Source: Thiomicrospira aerophila AL3 (GTDB lineage Bacteria; Pseudomonadota; Gammaproteobacteria; Thiomicrospirales; Thiomicrospiraceae). From it: a stretch of 64,000 bases of DNA. The notes beneath the pieces are model-generated. The model saw only the letters and a program-made list of their open reading frames with translations. It made no database searches and was not told the DNA's origin. The stretch is taken from NCBI RefSeq assembly GCF_000227665.2, contig NZ_CP007030.1:1426001-1490000 (forward strand), read 5' to 3'. Below, piece after piece: positions 7,821 through 16,639 of this stretch (position 1 is the stretch's first letter; every line of letters begins with the position of its first letter). A program made the translations under genes and the position numbers.

Positions 7821-9914
7821 TCAACTATTACCTACCCGAGCTACTACGCCTATTTGAAGCCCTTCAGGCACTTCAGTGTAAGCCAATATATTTAAGCTTG
7901 GCAAACTGAAACGAAACAGCCTAGCCAATTGCACACGAATTTGAGGCGAAACTAATAAAATAGCAGGCTCACCCTGACCCTCCAGTTTTTCAACTTCACT
8001 TCTAAGCGTTTTGTGTAGCCGCTCAGCAAGACCTGGTTCAATCGCTAATTGTCCTTCAGGTGCACCTTGGCTAGCCTGCATCAATAACTGCTCAAGAGAT
8101 GGATCAAGCGTGATCACCTGCATACTTGTTTTCATACCAATAATAGCTTGTACAATCGCACGGCCAAGTGCAGCTCGAACATGCATTAATAGCTGGGCGG
8201 CATCTTTGGTCTGCACCGCTTTTTCAGCAAGCGCCGCAATAATATTTCGCAAATCTTTAATCGGAACTTTTTCCGCCAATAAGCCTTGTAATACTTTCAC
8301 CACCGTAGCCAGAGGTAAACTATCAGGCACGAGATGATCAACCAGTTTAGGTGAACTTTGCTTCAACTTATCCAACAATTGCTGGGTTTCATCAAAACCT
8401 AACAGCTGCGCAGCATTATCTTGAATTACCTGGCTGATATGTGTAGCAATAACGGTACTGGCATCGACCACAGTATAACCTAGAGCTTGTGCTTCCTCAC
8501 GATCTTCTAGTTTAATCCAAACGGCTTCTAGACCAAAAGTGGGATCTTTCGTTTTAGCACCCGCAATCTCACCAAATACCTGACCAGGGTTAATCGCTAA
8601 TTCTCGGTCTGGCATGACCTCACCCTCTCCAACCGCAACACCCATCAACATAATCCGGTATTGATTAGGTTTAAGCTCAAGATTATCTCGGATATGCACA
8701 GGAGAAACCAGAAAACCCAACTCTTGAGAAATTTTACGCCGAACCCCGCGCACACGATCTAATAGTTGGCCATTTTGAGACTGATCAACCAATGAAATAA
8801 TGCGGTATCCTACCTCTAGGCCCAACAAATCCACTTGATTCACATCATCCCAACCTAATTCAGCTGGTTTGGCTGGCGTATCATCTTTGGGATCCGATAA
8901 GGATGGCTGCACTAACTTAGCTTGTTGTTGGTTATGATAAATCCAATAAGCGGCCCCGCCAGCGATCGCTGCAAAGGATAAAAAAGCAAGATTGGGCATA
9001 CCGGGAATCACCCCCATTGCTCCCATAATACCCGCAGTCACCGCCAATGCCTTAGGATCGGAAAACAATTGATTTTCAACTTGCTCCCCCATATCCTTGG
9101 TATCACCTGAAACACGGGTCACAATTATAGCGGTTGCTGATGAAAGCAATAACGCAGGAATTTGTGCGACCAAACCATCACCAATTGTTAACAAGGTATA
9201 GATTTCAACCGCCTCGCCAAATGTCAAACCGTGCTGACCAACGCCAATGGCAAAACCACCGATTAGGTTAATAAGTAAAATAATAATACCGGCAATCGCA
9301 TCACCCCGAACAAACTTACTGGCACCATCCATTGAGCCGTAAAAATCCGCTTCTTGGGTAATTTCTTTACGACGCTCCTGTGCTTGCTCTTGCGTGATCA
9401 AGCCTGCACTCAAATCAGCATCAATAGCCATCTGTTTACCCGGCATAGAGTCTAGGGTAAAACGAGCGCTAACCTCAGCAACGCGTCCTGCGCCTTTAGT
9501 GACCACAACGAAGTTAATAATAACCAAAATGGCAAAGATGATAATTCCCACTGCATAGTTGCCACCGATAACAAAGGCACCAAAAGCCTCAATAACCTTT
9601 CCAGCAGCATCTCCACCGTTTTGACCTTCAAGCAGGATGACTCGAGTAGAGGCAATATTCAGCGACAAGCGAAATAAAGTGGCAACAAGAATAATAGTCG
9701 GAAAGACCGCGAAATCGAGTACCTTCTTTGCATAGACCGTGACCATCAAAATAACCAAGGACAACACAATATTGAAGGTAAAAAAAACGTCCAACAACCA
9801 AGGTGGCAATGGAATCGTAATCATGCCTAATAGGGCTAGGATAACAAGTGGTGCGCCCAAACCTTGCTTAAACCAGCGTTGCACTTGTTGTAAACGTGAT
9901 GTTTGGGCGATCAT
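7821..9914 (-). CDS. flhA: FlhA, flagellar export gate protein
   Basis: FlhA forms the nonameric ring of the flagellar type III export gate and couples the proton motive force to export. The 697 residues divide into a membrane half with about eight helices (to about 330) containing the conserved FHIPEP-region block FTLDSMPGKQMAIDADLSAG, and a cytoplasmic half that docks chaperone-substrate complexes. The gene now lies directly downstream of an IS256-family insertion. Before the insertion its ATG would have been 11 nt after the flhB stop. No strong Shine-Dalgarno is visible before the ATG. Confidence 0.97.
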   Translation of the reverse strand: MIAQTSRLQQVQRWFKQGLGAPLVILALLGMITIPLPPWLLDVFFTFNIVLSLVILMVTVYAKKVLDFAVFPTIILVATLFRLSLNIASTRVILLEGQNGGDAAGKVIEAFGAFVIGGNYAVGIIIFAILVIINFVVVTKGAGRVAEVSARFTLDSMPGKQMAIDADLSAGLITQEQAQERRKEITQEADFYGSMDGASKFVRGDAIAGIIILLINLIGGFAIGVGQHGLTFGEAVEIYTLLTIGDGLVAQIPALLLSSATAIIVTRVSGDTKDMGEQVENQLFSDPKALAVTAGIMGAMGVIPGMPNLAFLSFAAIAGGAAYWIYHNQQQAKLVQPSLSDPKDDTPAKPAELGWDDVNQVDLLGLEVGYRIISLVDQSQNGQLLDRVRGVRRKISQELGFLVSPVHIRDNLELKPNQYRIMLMGVAVGEGEVMPDRELAINPGQVFGEIAGAKTKDPTFGLEAVWIKLEDREEAQALGYTVVDASTVIATHISQVIQDNAAQLLGFDETQQLLDKLKQSSPKLVDHLVPDSLPLATVVKVLQGLLAEKVPIKDLRNIIAALAEKAVQTKDAAQLLMHVRAALGRAIVQAIIGMKTSMQVITLDPSLEQLLMQASQGAPEGQLAIEPGLAERLHKTLRSEVEKLEGQGEPAILLVSPQIRVQLARLFRFSLPSLNILAYTEVPEGLQIGVVARVGNS

Positions 9915-9929
9915 AATGACAAATTAGGG

Positions 9930-9937
9930 CTCTTGTT
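9930..9937. repeat. Left 8-bp target site duplication of the IS
   Basis: CTCTTGTT directly abuts the outer end of the left inverted repeat and is repeated perfectly after the right inverted repeat. Eight bp is the expected duplication size for IS256-family elements. Together with the IS end, this copy creates a small hairpin (GGCTC-ttgtt-GAGCC, 9928-9942) 14 nt before the flhA start codon. Confidence 0.95.
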
Positions 9938-9973
9938 GAGCCTGTAAATAATTCTGTGTAAACGCTCGTTGGG

Positions 9974-11191
9974 TTAAACATATGCTTGCAAGCGTTCTTC
10001 ATGCAGAATCATAAACTGGTTCATTGCTGCATTCCAGTCACGAATTGGCATCGTCCATTTCTTTGAGGCTGATTCAATCGCCAGAAAGATGATTTTAAAG
10101 GCCGAATTGTCATGACTGAATAGTTTGCGATTTTTAATCGCCTTGCGAATCACTGAGTTCAAGGATTCAATGGCATTGGTGGTGTAAATCACCTTACGAA
10201 TCGCCTGCGAGTATTGGAATACCGTGGCGATATTGTCCCAATGATTGCGCCAGGAACGGCTGATACTGGGGAATTTGGCATCCCATTTCGTCTCGAACTG
10301 CTCCAGCGCCAATAGAGCCTCTTCCTCTGTAACGGATTGGTAAATCTGCTTGAGGTCAGTGGCTACCGCCTTGCGCTCTTTGTAGCCGACGTATTTGAGT
10401 GAATTGCGCACCATGTGAACAATACACAGTTGCACATCGGTTTTAGGGTACACAGCACTAATCGCTTCGGGAAAACCGGTTAAACCGTCGACCGAGGCGA
10501 TAAGAATGTCTTTCACGCCACGGGCGTGAATGTCATTCAATACGCTTAACCAGAACTTGGAAGATTCGGTTTCTGACAGCCATAGCCCTAAGCATTCTTT
10601 TTGACCAGAGAGGTTGATGCCGAGTGCGACGTACATGGTTTTTCTGACGATCTGCTTGTCTTGACGGACTTTGATCACAATGCCGTCGAGATAGAGCACC
10701 GGATAAACCTCATCGAGCGGACGGGAACGCCAAAGGGTGACCTTTTCCATCACCGCTTCGGTGACTTTTGAGATGAGTGTGGGCGAAACCTCCGCGCCAT
10801 ACATCTCTTGAAAGGTCGCGACGATATCACGGGTGGTCATGCCTTTGGCATAGAGGGCGAGAATTTGGTCATCCATGCTGGTCAAGCGCGTCTGACCCTT
10901 TTTCACCATAACGGGCTCAAAGGTGCTTTCGCGGTCTCGCGGTACGCTAATATCAACCTCACCATGGTCGCCCTTGAGGGTTTTGGTGGAATAGCCATTA
11001 CGACTGTTAGCACCCTCGGATGGCTGATGTTTGGCATAGCCTAGGTGAGCTTCCATCTCAGCGCCGAGAGCCGCTTCTACGGTCATTTTGAGCAGTGCGG
11101 CGGAAAGTTGAGATAAGTCGGCTTGGGTTTTAACGTCTTTGGCCAGCTCAGCAGCCATGGCTTTAAGTTTTTCTTGATCGAATTGGCTCAT
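9974..11191 (-). CDS. IS256-family transposase (DDE type)
   Basis: This 405-residue product catalyses transposition of the surrounding IS. It has the IS256/mutator layout: N-terminal DNA-binding part with LGYAKHQ and NSRNGYSTKTL, then the catalytic core with Asp in YLDGIVIKV (near 168), Asp in SVDGLTGFPEAI (near 233) and Glu in TTNAIESLNSVIRK (near 340). C/D(2)H-like CIVHMVRNS lies between the second Asp and the Glu, as usual. The reading frame is intact and full length, so the element could be active. Confidence 0.97.
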   Translation of the reverse strand: MSQFDQEKLKAMAAELAKDVKTQADLSQLSAALLKMTVEAALGAEMEAHLGYAKHQPSEGANSRNGYSTKTLKGDHGEVDISVPRDRESTFEPVMVKKGQTRLTSMDDQILALYAKGMTTRDIVATFQEMYGAEVSPTLISKVTEAVMEKVTLWRSRPLDEVYPVLYLDGIVIKVRQDKQIVRKTMYVALGINLSGQKECLGLWLSETESSKFWLSVLNDIHARGVKDILIASVDGLTGFPEAISAVYPKTDVQLCIVHMVRNSLKYVGYKERKAVATDLKQIYQSVTEEEALLALEQFETKWDAKFPSISRSWRNHWDNIATVFQYSQAIRKVIYTTNAIESLNSVIRKAIKNRKLFSHDNSAFKIIFLAIESASKKWTMPIRDWNAAMNQFMILHEERLQAYV

Positions 11192-11224
11192 AGTATTTTT
11201 CCTTTTTGGGGGATTTTAAACTAT

Positions 11225-11254
11225 GAGCGTTTACACAATTTAATTTACAGGCTC
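11225..11254. repeat. Right terminal inverted repeat of the IS
   Basis: This 30-bp end is the inverse of 9938-9967, with identity in the outer 12 and inner 12 bases and mismatches between. Read on the minus strand, its first 15 bases supply codons EPVN and a TAA stop to the truncated flhB reading frame. Confidence 0.95.
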
Positions 11255-12373
11255 CTCTTGTTTTAAATCTGGCGGTATAAATAAAGTGTTAGGATCAAAA
11301 CTTGCCTCTCGACCATCTCGCAGACTGAACACATAGGCCAACACGGCGGCCACTGCACGAAACAAACCATCAGGTATGGGCCGATCAACCTCAGCGTTAT
11401 AGTATAACGCACGGGCCAAGGCCGGTGCTTCGATAATTGCAATATCATGCTCATTCGCCAAGGTTCGCATCTGCAGCGCTTGAAAATCAGCACCCATAGC
11501 CAATACAATCGGCGCCGACATTTCGGTTGGCTTATAAGAAAGTGCCACCGCAAAATGAGTCGGGTTGGTAATAACCACATCGGCTTGCGGTACTTTTTGC
11601 ATCATCCGCTTTTGCGACATTTCCATTTGAATGCGCCGAATTCTCGCTTTTACCTCAGGATTACCTTCTTGCTGCTTATACTCTTCCTTCACTTCTTGTT
11701 TAGTCATTTTGAGTTTATTTTGATGTTGATAAATCTGAAATGGCACATCAACAATAGCCACAACAATAAGTGCCAAACTCACCACAATAAAGGCTTCGAT
11801 AATAATTTTTGCTGAATGAGCAAGTGCTTGTTTTTCGGACTCCATACCTAAGGAAATAAGCTCACCAAACACCAAATAAATGAACACCACAGCCACCAAT
11901 AACACCAAACTAAACTTGGCCAGTGCCTTTAACAGTTCCATTAAGGCCTGCATCGACACCATTCGCTTTAAACCAGCTAGTGGGTTTAACTTTTCAAATT
12001 TAGGCGCCATCGCCTTAGTACTGAAATTAAAACCGCCTAGCAATGACGATCCAATAATCGCCACAGCGGCCATTAAAATCAAAAAAGGCACTATTAGCCA
12101 TATAGAAGCGACCGCCATAGCTATCAACAGGTCGAGTGTTTTTGTTAAATCAAAAACGTGATCACGATCAAGGCTCAAGCCCGCAATCATGACCTCCTCA
12201 AATGCCGCCATCATGCTTGGACCAAAAAAATACAAAAAGAGTGCCGCCGAAATAACCATTAAAAACGTGGTGAGCTCTCTCGAACGCGCGATATCCCCCT
12301 TCTCCCTTGCCTCACGAAGGCGTTTCTCGGAGGGGTCTTCGGTTTTTTCTTGACCTTCTGCATTTTCAGCCAT
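11240..12373 (-). CDS. flhB: FlhB, flagellar export switch protein (3' end rewritten by IS)
   Basis: FlhB is the export-gate component that autocleaves at an Asn-Pro bond and switches substrate specificity from hook to filament. Four membrane helices occupy about residues 30-215. The NPTH cleavage motif is in VVITNPTHFAVALSYKP near 267, and the cytoplasmic domain is complete. The IS inserted after codon Gln-Glu of the C-terminus. Removing the IS and one duplication restores ...DLKQEP then TAA, whereas the present gene ends DLKQEEPVN. Only the extreme tail changed, so function is probably retained. Confidence 0.96.
   Translation of the reverse strand: MAENAEGQEKTEDPSEKRLREAREKGDIARSRELTTFLMVISAALFLYFFGPSMMAAFEEVMIAGLSLDRDHVFDLTKTLDLLIAMAVASIWLIVPFLILMAAVAIIGSSLLGGFNFSTKAMAPKFEKLNPLAGLKRMVSMQALMELLKALAKFSLVLLVAVVFIYLVFGELISLGMESEKQALAHSAKIIIEAFIVVSLALIVVAIVDVPFQIYQHQNKLKMTKQEVKEEYKQQEGNPEVKARIRRIQMEMSQKRMMQKVPQADVVITNPTHFAVALSYKPTEMSAPIVLAMGADFQALQMRTLANEHDIAIIEAPALARALYYNAEVDRPIPDGLFRAVAAVLAYVFSLRDGREASFDPNTLFIPPDLKQEEPVN
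11255..11262. repeat. Right 8-bp target site duplication of the IS
   Basis: CTCTTGTT here matches 9930-9937 exactly. It forms part of flhB codons Lys-Gln-Glu near the end of the gene. Confidence 0.95.
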
Positions 12374-12401
12374 CTTGGTCGTTTATCCTATTGGGTCGTG
12401 T

Positions 12402-13181
12402 TTATAGTGGATTTAATCTAAGCAGTTCAATGGTATCAATCGCTCTATTCAACAATTCTTGTAAATGAGGCAATACCATTGGCGTAATAAACAACAGCAT
12501 CACCAGGCCTGCTAACAAGGTCACTGGAAAACCTACTGCAAAAATATTAAGTGCCGGTGCGGCACGAGTAATCACACCAAATGAAATATTGATCAATAAC
12601 AATGCCGTTACCGCAGGCAATGCTACCAACACACCACCACTAAACATAAAGCGTCCAAATTCATAGACCAACCTTAAACTTTCAACTGTAAGCAAATTGG
12701 CTCCCACAGGTAAAAGCTCAAAACTGCCCGCCAGGATATAAATCACCATCATATGGCCATCTAGCGCCAAAAATAACAGCGTGACTAAAATAGTAAAATA
12801 CTGTGATACCACCGGTGTTTGTACACCGGTAGCAGGGTCAACCATCATCGCAAACGCCAAACCCATCGCCATGGCAATCAACTGGCCAGCAATAACAAAT
12901 GCCTGAAAAACCACCATTAGAATCACGCCCATAGCTAAACCAATCAAGATCTGCTGAACCATAAAGCCTAATCCAGTCCATGAGAAAGGATCCACGGGAG
13001 GGGGTAATGGAATCATCGGTGCGATTACAATCGCAATCAATAATGATAAAAGAATCCGAACACGAGCCGGCACGCCTCGCATACCAAATAACGGAATAAT
13101 CGATAACATGGCACCGATTCTAACAAAAGGCCAAAAGTATAACCCCAGGCCTTGGATAAACTCGGTGTAGGTGAAGGTCAT
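12402..13181 (-). CDS. fliR: FliR, flagellar export gate protein
   Basis: FliR is an integral membrane subunit of the FliPQR export channel. About 259 residues with six hydrophobic segments and the typical blocks FVRIGAMLSIIPLFGMRGVPARVR and GLAFAMMVDPATGVQTPV identify it. I place the start at the ATG at 13181, which overlaps the fliQ stop in the sequence ATGA. A longer reading frame upstream runs inside fliQ and is unlikely. A CAGGCCTG palindrome lies in the segment encoding LAGLV. Confidence 0.95.
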   Translation of the reverse strand: MTFTYTEFIQGLGLYFWPFVRIGAMLSIIPLFGMRGVPARVRILLSLLIAIVIAPMIPLPPPVDPFSWTGLGFMVQQILIGLAMGVILMVVFQAFVIAGQLIAMAMGLAFAMMVDPATGVQTPVVSQYFTILVTLLFLALDGHMMVIYILAGSFELLPVGANLLTVESLRLVYEFGRFMFSGGVLVALPAVTALLLINISFGVITRAAPALNIFAVGFPVTLLAGLVMLLFITPMVLPHLQELLNRAIDTIELLRLNPL

Positions 13182-13453
13182 TGTGAACCTATAAGCTCTG
13201 GGATAAGCTGATAAAGCTCCAAGGTAAAGGAAAGCAGTGTCGTTAGCATCCATGGCCCTGCAATCATAAGAGCTAATACCACCACAGCGAGCTTGGGAAT
13301 AAAACTTAGCGTCATTTCATTGACCTGAGTTGCCGCTTGAAACATACCAATCACTAACCCCACCACCAAGGCAGGAATTAACAAGGGAGCCGCCAATAAA
13401 ACCGTGACCTCCAACATCCTTGTGCCTAGCGTTAAGACCATTTCAGGTGCCAT
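13178..13453 (-). CDS. fliQ: FliQ, flagellar export gate protein
   Basis: FliQ is a small two-helix membrane subunit of the FliPQR channel. The 91 residues contain two hydrophobic hairpins (AAPLLIPALVVGLVIGMFQAA and VVLALMIAGPWMLTTLLSF) and the conserved ATQVNEMTLSFIPK stretch between them. It overlaps fliP by 1 nt (TGATG) and fliR by 4 nt, which fits translational coupling. Confidence 0.96.
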   Translation of the reverse strand: MAPEMVLTLGTRMLEVTVLLAAPLLIPALVVGLVIGMFQAATQVNEMTLSFIPKLAVVVLALMIAGPWMLTTLLSFTLELYQLIPELIGSQ

Positions 13454-14211
13454 CAGACGCCTCCCGCAACAACAAAGCTATTCGCAAGCGTACCTACTAT
13501 AAGTGTCCAACCATCAATCAACACAAACAGCATAATCTTAAAAGGCAATGAAATAATCATCGGGGATAGCATCATCATACCCATTGACATCAATAGACTT
13601 GCAATAACTAAGTCGATAATCAAAAAGGGAATAAAAATCATAAAGCCAATCAAAAAAGCCGTTTTAAGCTCGCTAGTAATAAACGCTGGTACTAAAATTC
13701 GTAGCGGGACCTCTTCTGGCGCCACAAGGGTTTCACCCGCCATTTCCGCAAACAAGGCTAAATCACTTTCTCGGGTTTGCTCAATCATAAACTGATGCAT
13801 CGGAATCAAGGCTTGGTTAACCGCCTCCTCAAAACCTATCTCTTCACTCAAATAAGGCTGAATAGCCGTTTGATTAATTCGATCATAAACGGGCGCCATA
13901 ATGAAAAAGGTTAAAAATAGCGCTAAACCTATCAGCACTTGCGTAGAAGGTGTCTGCATCGTACCCAAAGCTTGACGTAACAAGGCTAACACTATAATAA
14001 TCCGCAAAAAAGCCGTTGTCGCAATCAACACTGCAGGTAACAGCGTTAGCGCTGTCATGATAAGCAAAATTTGCAGGCTAAGTGAAATATCCTGATTACC
14101 CTGATCATCCATTTCAATAGTGAACGCAGGAATACTCGGCATAGCCACTGAAACTAAAGGAAATAAGCTTACCACCAAGCTAGCAACCCCCAGGATAAGA
14201 CGCTTAACCAT
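13453..14211 (-). CDS. fliP: FliP, flagellar export gate protein
   Basis: FliP forms the pentameric core of the export channel. It has a cleavable signal-like N-terminus (residues 1-24), then [38 protein letters not shown] and C-terminal helices with [26 protein letters not shown], all strongly conserved. The length of 252 residues is normal. The order fliO-P-Q-R-flhB is conserved. Confidence 0.96.
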   Translation of the reverse strand: MVKRLILGVASLVVSLFPLVSVAMPSIPAFTIEMDDQGNQDISLSLQILLIMTALTLLPAVLIATTAFLRIIIVLALLRQALGTMQTPSTQVLIGLALFLTFFIMAPVYDRINQTAIQPYLSEEIGFEEAVNQALIPMHQFMIEQTRESDLALFAEMAGETLVAPEEVPLRILVPAFITSELKTAFLIGFMIFIPFLIIDLVIASLLMSMGMMMLSPMIISLPFKIMLFVLIDGWTLIVGTLANSFVVAGGV

Positions 14212-14579
14212 TAAGCCTTGCCTCGCTTCATCTCTTCAATCGCTTGCTGCAAACGCTTTGCAAAGGCCTGTGGTTTTGGTACCTGGTTCGTTTCAGAAGG
14301 CTCATCTTGACAATCAAGAGGCTCTGCAAGTCGGTGGATCAAATTAATTTGCGATGGTGTCACACCGATCAACAACTGTTCCTTGCCTACTGCAACAACG
14401 ATCAGCTTTTCGCGCTGACCAACCGCAACCTGCCCTACCAATCGTAATTGTTTATCAGACAAGCCACCAAACTGTCCGAAGCGTTTTATAAACCAAGCCA
14501 AAGCAAAAATGGCTAGCAACACAAAAACGAGTGCCAGCATAATTTTACCTAAATAGTCAGTCGGGTTAAAAACGTCCAT
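14211..14579 (-). CDS. fliO: FliO, flagellar export assembly protein
   Basis: FliO helps assemble FliP rings. The 122-residue product has one membrane helix near residues 13-30 ([22 protein letters not shown]) and a cytoplasmic domain with [34 protein letters not shown], the conserved core of the family. Position between fliN and fliP supports the call, since sequence conservation of FliO is low. Confidence 0.9.
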   Translation of the reverse strand: MDVFNPTDYLGKIMLALVFVLLAIFALAWFIKRFGQFGGLSDKQLRLVGQVAVGQREKLIVVAVGKEQLLIGVTPSQINLIHRLAEPLDCQDEPSETNQVPKPQAFAKRLQQAIEEMKRGKA

Positions 14580-15040
14580 TAGCGCAACTTTTTAATTCGC
14601 TCTTGCGGACTAATAACATCAGTTAAGCGCACGCCAAATTTATCATTTACGACTACCACCTCACCATGGGCAATCAGCGTACCATTAACCAATAAGTCTA
14701 GCGGTTCGCCAGCCAAGCGATCCATCTCAACAATCGAGCCCTGGGTGTAAGAAAGTAAATTACGAATAGAAACCTTGGCACGACCAATTTCCAACTGCAA
14801 GGTCACTGGAATGTCGAGCAACACATCTAAATCCACTTTTTCACGGCCTGATGAGTCTTGCGCTCGCAAAGCCTCTAAACCGGCAATATCAACCTCTTTT
14901 GATACTGAATCCGCGGCATCAGCCTGCTCATTTAAAGCAGCTGCCCAAGGATCATCAGCGGCCTCGTCACTGCCACCTTCAGCTGCAGCCTGCTCAGCCA
15001 ACGCATCACCCCAATCTGCATCATCTTCTTTATCAGTCAT
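14579..15040 (-). CDS. fliN: FliN, flagellar switch C-ring protein
   Basis: FliN is the abundant lower C-ring protein that binds CheY-P and helps dock export substrates. The C-terminal SpoA domain (about 75-150) shows LDVLLDIPVTLQLEIGRAKVSIRNLL and VVVNDKFGVRLTDVISPQERIKKL. The N-terminal 70 residues are acidic and Ala-rich, with DDPWAAALNEQ, a common variable extension. It overlaps fliM by 8 nt and meets fliO by 1 nt. Confidence 0.95.
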   Translation of the reverse strand: MTDKEDDADWGDALAEQAAAEGGSDEAADDPWAAALNEQADAADSVSKEVDIAGLEALRAQDSSGREKVDLDVLLDIPVTLQLEIGRAKVSIRNLLSYTQGSIVEMDRLAGEPLDLLVNGTLIAHGEVVVVNDKFGVRLTDVISPQERIKKLR

Positions 15041-16052
15041 TAAACCAATCCTTTACATTTTCTACCGCTTTTTCTTTATACGCTGGATGACGTAGCACTT
15101 CATTAATTTGAATCGCTTTTTTATCCTCACGACGTCCAAGCTTGCCACGCGCAAAGGCAATATCTTCAGCCATCAAAGTCACTTTCTTAGGCATTTCAAA
15201 TGGAATAATATCACCCACTTCCATATTCATTATGTCGGCCATACTTAGGTTGATCTCTGCTAAGTTGGCAGATACATTGACCTTAACATCTTTAACCTCA
15301 TCTTTGAGCGTCTTCGACCATCGGTTATCCGCTTCACCTTTTAAGCTCTGCATCGCCTCTTCTAGCTTGTCGCGCACAGGCTCGAGCATGGCATAAGGCA
15401 TTACGATATCAATACGACCATCGATTTGCTCAAAACGTATATTAATCGGACTAACTACCACCATATCTGTTGCGTCAACAATCGAAGCAAACTTTGGATT
15501 CATTTCTGAATGCATGTATTCGACTTCAATGTTCATCAAAGGTGCCCAAGCACGTCTTAAATGCTCATTGATCATATCTAAAATACTGCGAATCATACTC
15601 ATCTCGACAGGGGTATATTCACGCCCCTCTATCTTAAAAGGTAGCGTACCATTGCCGCCAAAATAAATATCAACAGCGGTAAAGATAAGCTTTGAATCTA
15701 GGGTAAACAAAGCCACGCCATTGAGTGGATTTATACGATAAATATTAAGGCTGGTCGGAACATAGAGATTACGCAGATAGTCAATCATCTTAATGATCTT
15801 AACTTCAGATGCATTCACCTCTACACTAGCTAAGATCATTTCATTGAAGTGGCGTTGAAAACCACGAGAAAACCGCTCATTAATGATATCTAAAGCAGGC
15901 AGACGACCACGGATAATGCGCTCTTGGTTGGTAAAATCATAACTTTTAACTTCACCAGCTGGCGCAGCATCACCATCCTCAACGGTTACATCACCGTCGC
16001 CCATACCTCTTAACAAGGCATCAACTTCATCTTGGCTTAAGATATCATCCAT
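15033..16052 (-). CDS. fliM: FliM, flagellar switch protein
   Basis: FliM binds CheY-P and sets rotation direction. Its N-terminus MDDILSQDEVDALLRGM is the CheY-binding peptide. The middle CheC-like domain (about 50-230) includes LPALDIINERFSRGFQRHF and ALFTLDSKLIFTAVDIYFGGNG. A SpoA domain completes the 339 residues. It lies after fliL and before fliN. Confidence 0.97.
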   Translation of the reverse strand: MDDILSQDEVDALLRGMGDGDVTVEDGDAAPAGEVKSYDFTNQERIIRGRLPALDIINERFSRGFQRHFNEMILASVEVNASEVKIIKMIDYLRNLYVPTSLNIYRINPLNGVALFTLDSKLIFTAVDIYFGGNGTLPFKIEGREYTPVEMSMIRSILDMINEHLRRAWAPLMNIEVEYMHSEMNPKFASIVDATDMVVVSPINIRFEQIDGRIDIVMPYAMLEPVRDKLEEAMQSLKGEADNRWSKTLKDEVKDVKVNVSANLAEINLSMADIMNMEVGDIIPFEMPKKVTLMAEDIAFARGKLGRREDKKAIQINEVLRHPAYKEKAVENVKDWFND

Positions 16053-16058
16053 AATCGA

Positions 16059-16601
16059 CTACTGAGTTACGATACGCGTCAAAAACACATCTTCAATTAA
16101 GTCTGGAAAAATTCGATAGCGCGGTGAGATAGTACGCGCAATTTCGAGTATTTCCAATCTTAAAGACTCAACACCATCAGGATCATTGATTTGCGTGTAG
16201 GTTTTGCGTCGAAGAACATTTTGAATATCGTTCATCAAGTGAGGGCGCATCACCTCCATGTCGGCAACAACAGCAGGATTACTAGACATGAACTGCAAAT
16301 CTACCGCTAGAAAGCGCGCGCGCCCCTCACCTTGAAAATTAACTACAAACTTCATATCCATAAAAGCCGGTGGCGTACCAGCAGGCGGATTAGGATAGGT
16401 TTTAAACTGTGCCATAAATTCCTGGTGGGCTATTTCTTCTGCAGTTAAAGGTTCAGAAGGTGCTTTTAACACAAAGAACAATACAACTACAATTAAAGCG
16501 GTTACCAGTAAACCCACTACGGCCACTAATGCAATGATTAAGCCTTTTTTTGACTTGGGCTTTGCTAGATCTTCGTCTTCTGCTGGTTTTTTGTCTGCCA
16601 C
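16059..16601 (-). CDS. fliL: FliL, flagellar basal body-associated protein
   Basis: FliL surrounds the stator and stabilises its engagement with the rotor. The 180-residue protein has a charged N-terminus, one membrane helix near 22-46 (LIIALVAVVGLLVTALIVVVLFFVL) and a periplasmic stomatin-like domain ending MNDIQNVLRRKTY and IFPDLIEDVFLTRIVTQ. It starts at a GTG preceded by GGGAG. Stator genes motA-motB lie immediately upstream. Confidence 0.94.
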   Translation of the reverse strand: MADKKPAEDEDLAKPKSKKGLIIALVAVVGLLVTALIVVVLFFVLKAPSEPLTAEEIAHQEFMAQFKTYPNPPAGTPPAFMDMKFVVNFQGEGRARFLAVDLQFMSSNPAVVADMEVMRPHLMNDIQNVLRRKTYTQINDPDGVESLRLEILEIARTISPRYRIFPDLIEDVFLTRIVTQ

Positions 16602-16639
16602 CTTAGTTCTCCCATTTTGCTAAATCAATTATTTATACA

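Larger units (their letters stand above)
9938..11254 (-). mobile_element. IS256-family insertion sequence, 1317 bp, complete
   Basis: The element is bounded by 30-bp imperfect inverted repeats, 9938-9967 and 11225-11254. Both begin GAGCCTGTAAAT and end GTGTAAACGCTC, differing only in the middle. It carries one intact transposase gene and is flanked by a perfect 8-bp direct repeat. An intact gene and perfect duplication suggest recent arrival. It is inserted in the last codons of flhB, in the same orientation as the flagellar operon. Confidence 0.97.

Noticed and set aside
11240-12373. flhB as a pseudogene caused by the IS
   Set aside because: The reading frame is intact through the whole cytoplasmic domain; only the last residue is replaced by four new ones, so calling it broken is not supported.
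12402-13253. Longer fliR starting at 13253
   Set aside because: The extra 24 residues lie inside fliQ and do not resemble FliR. The ATG at 13181 overlaps the fliQ stop in the usual ATGA arrangement.
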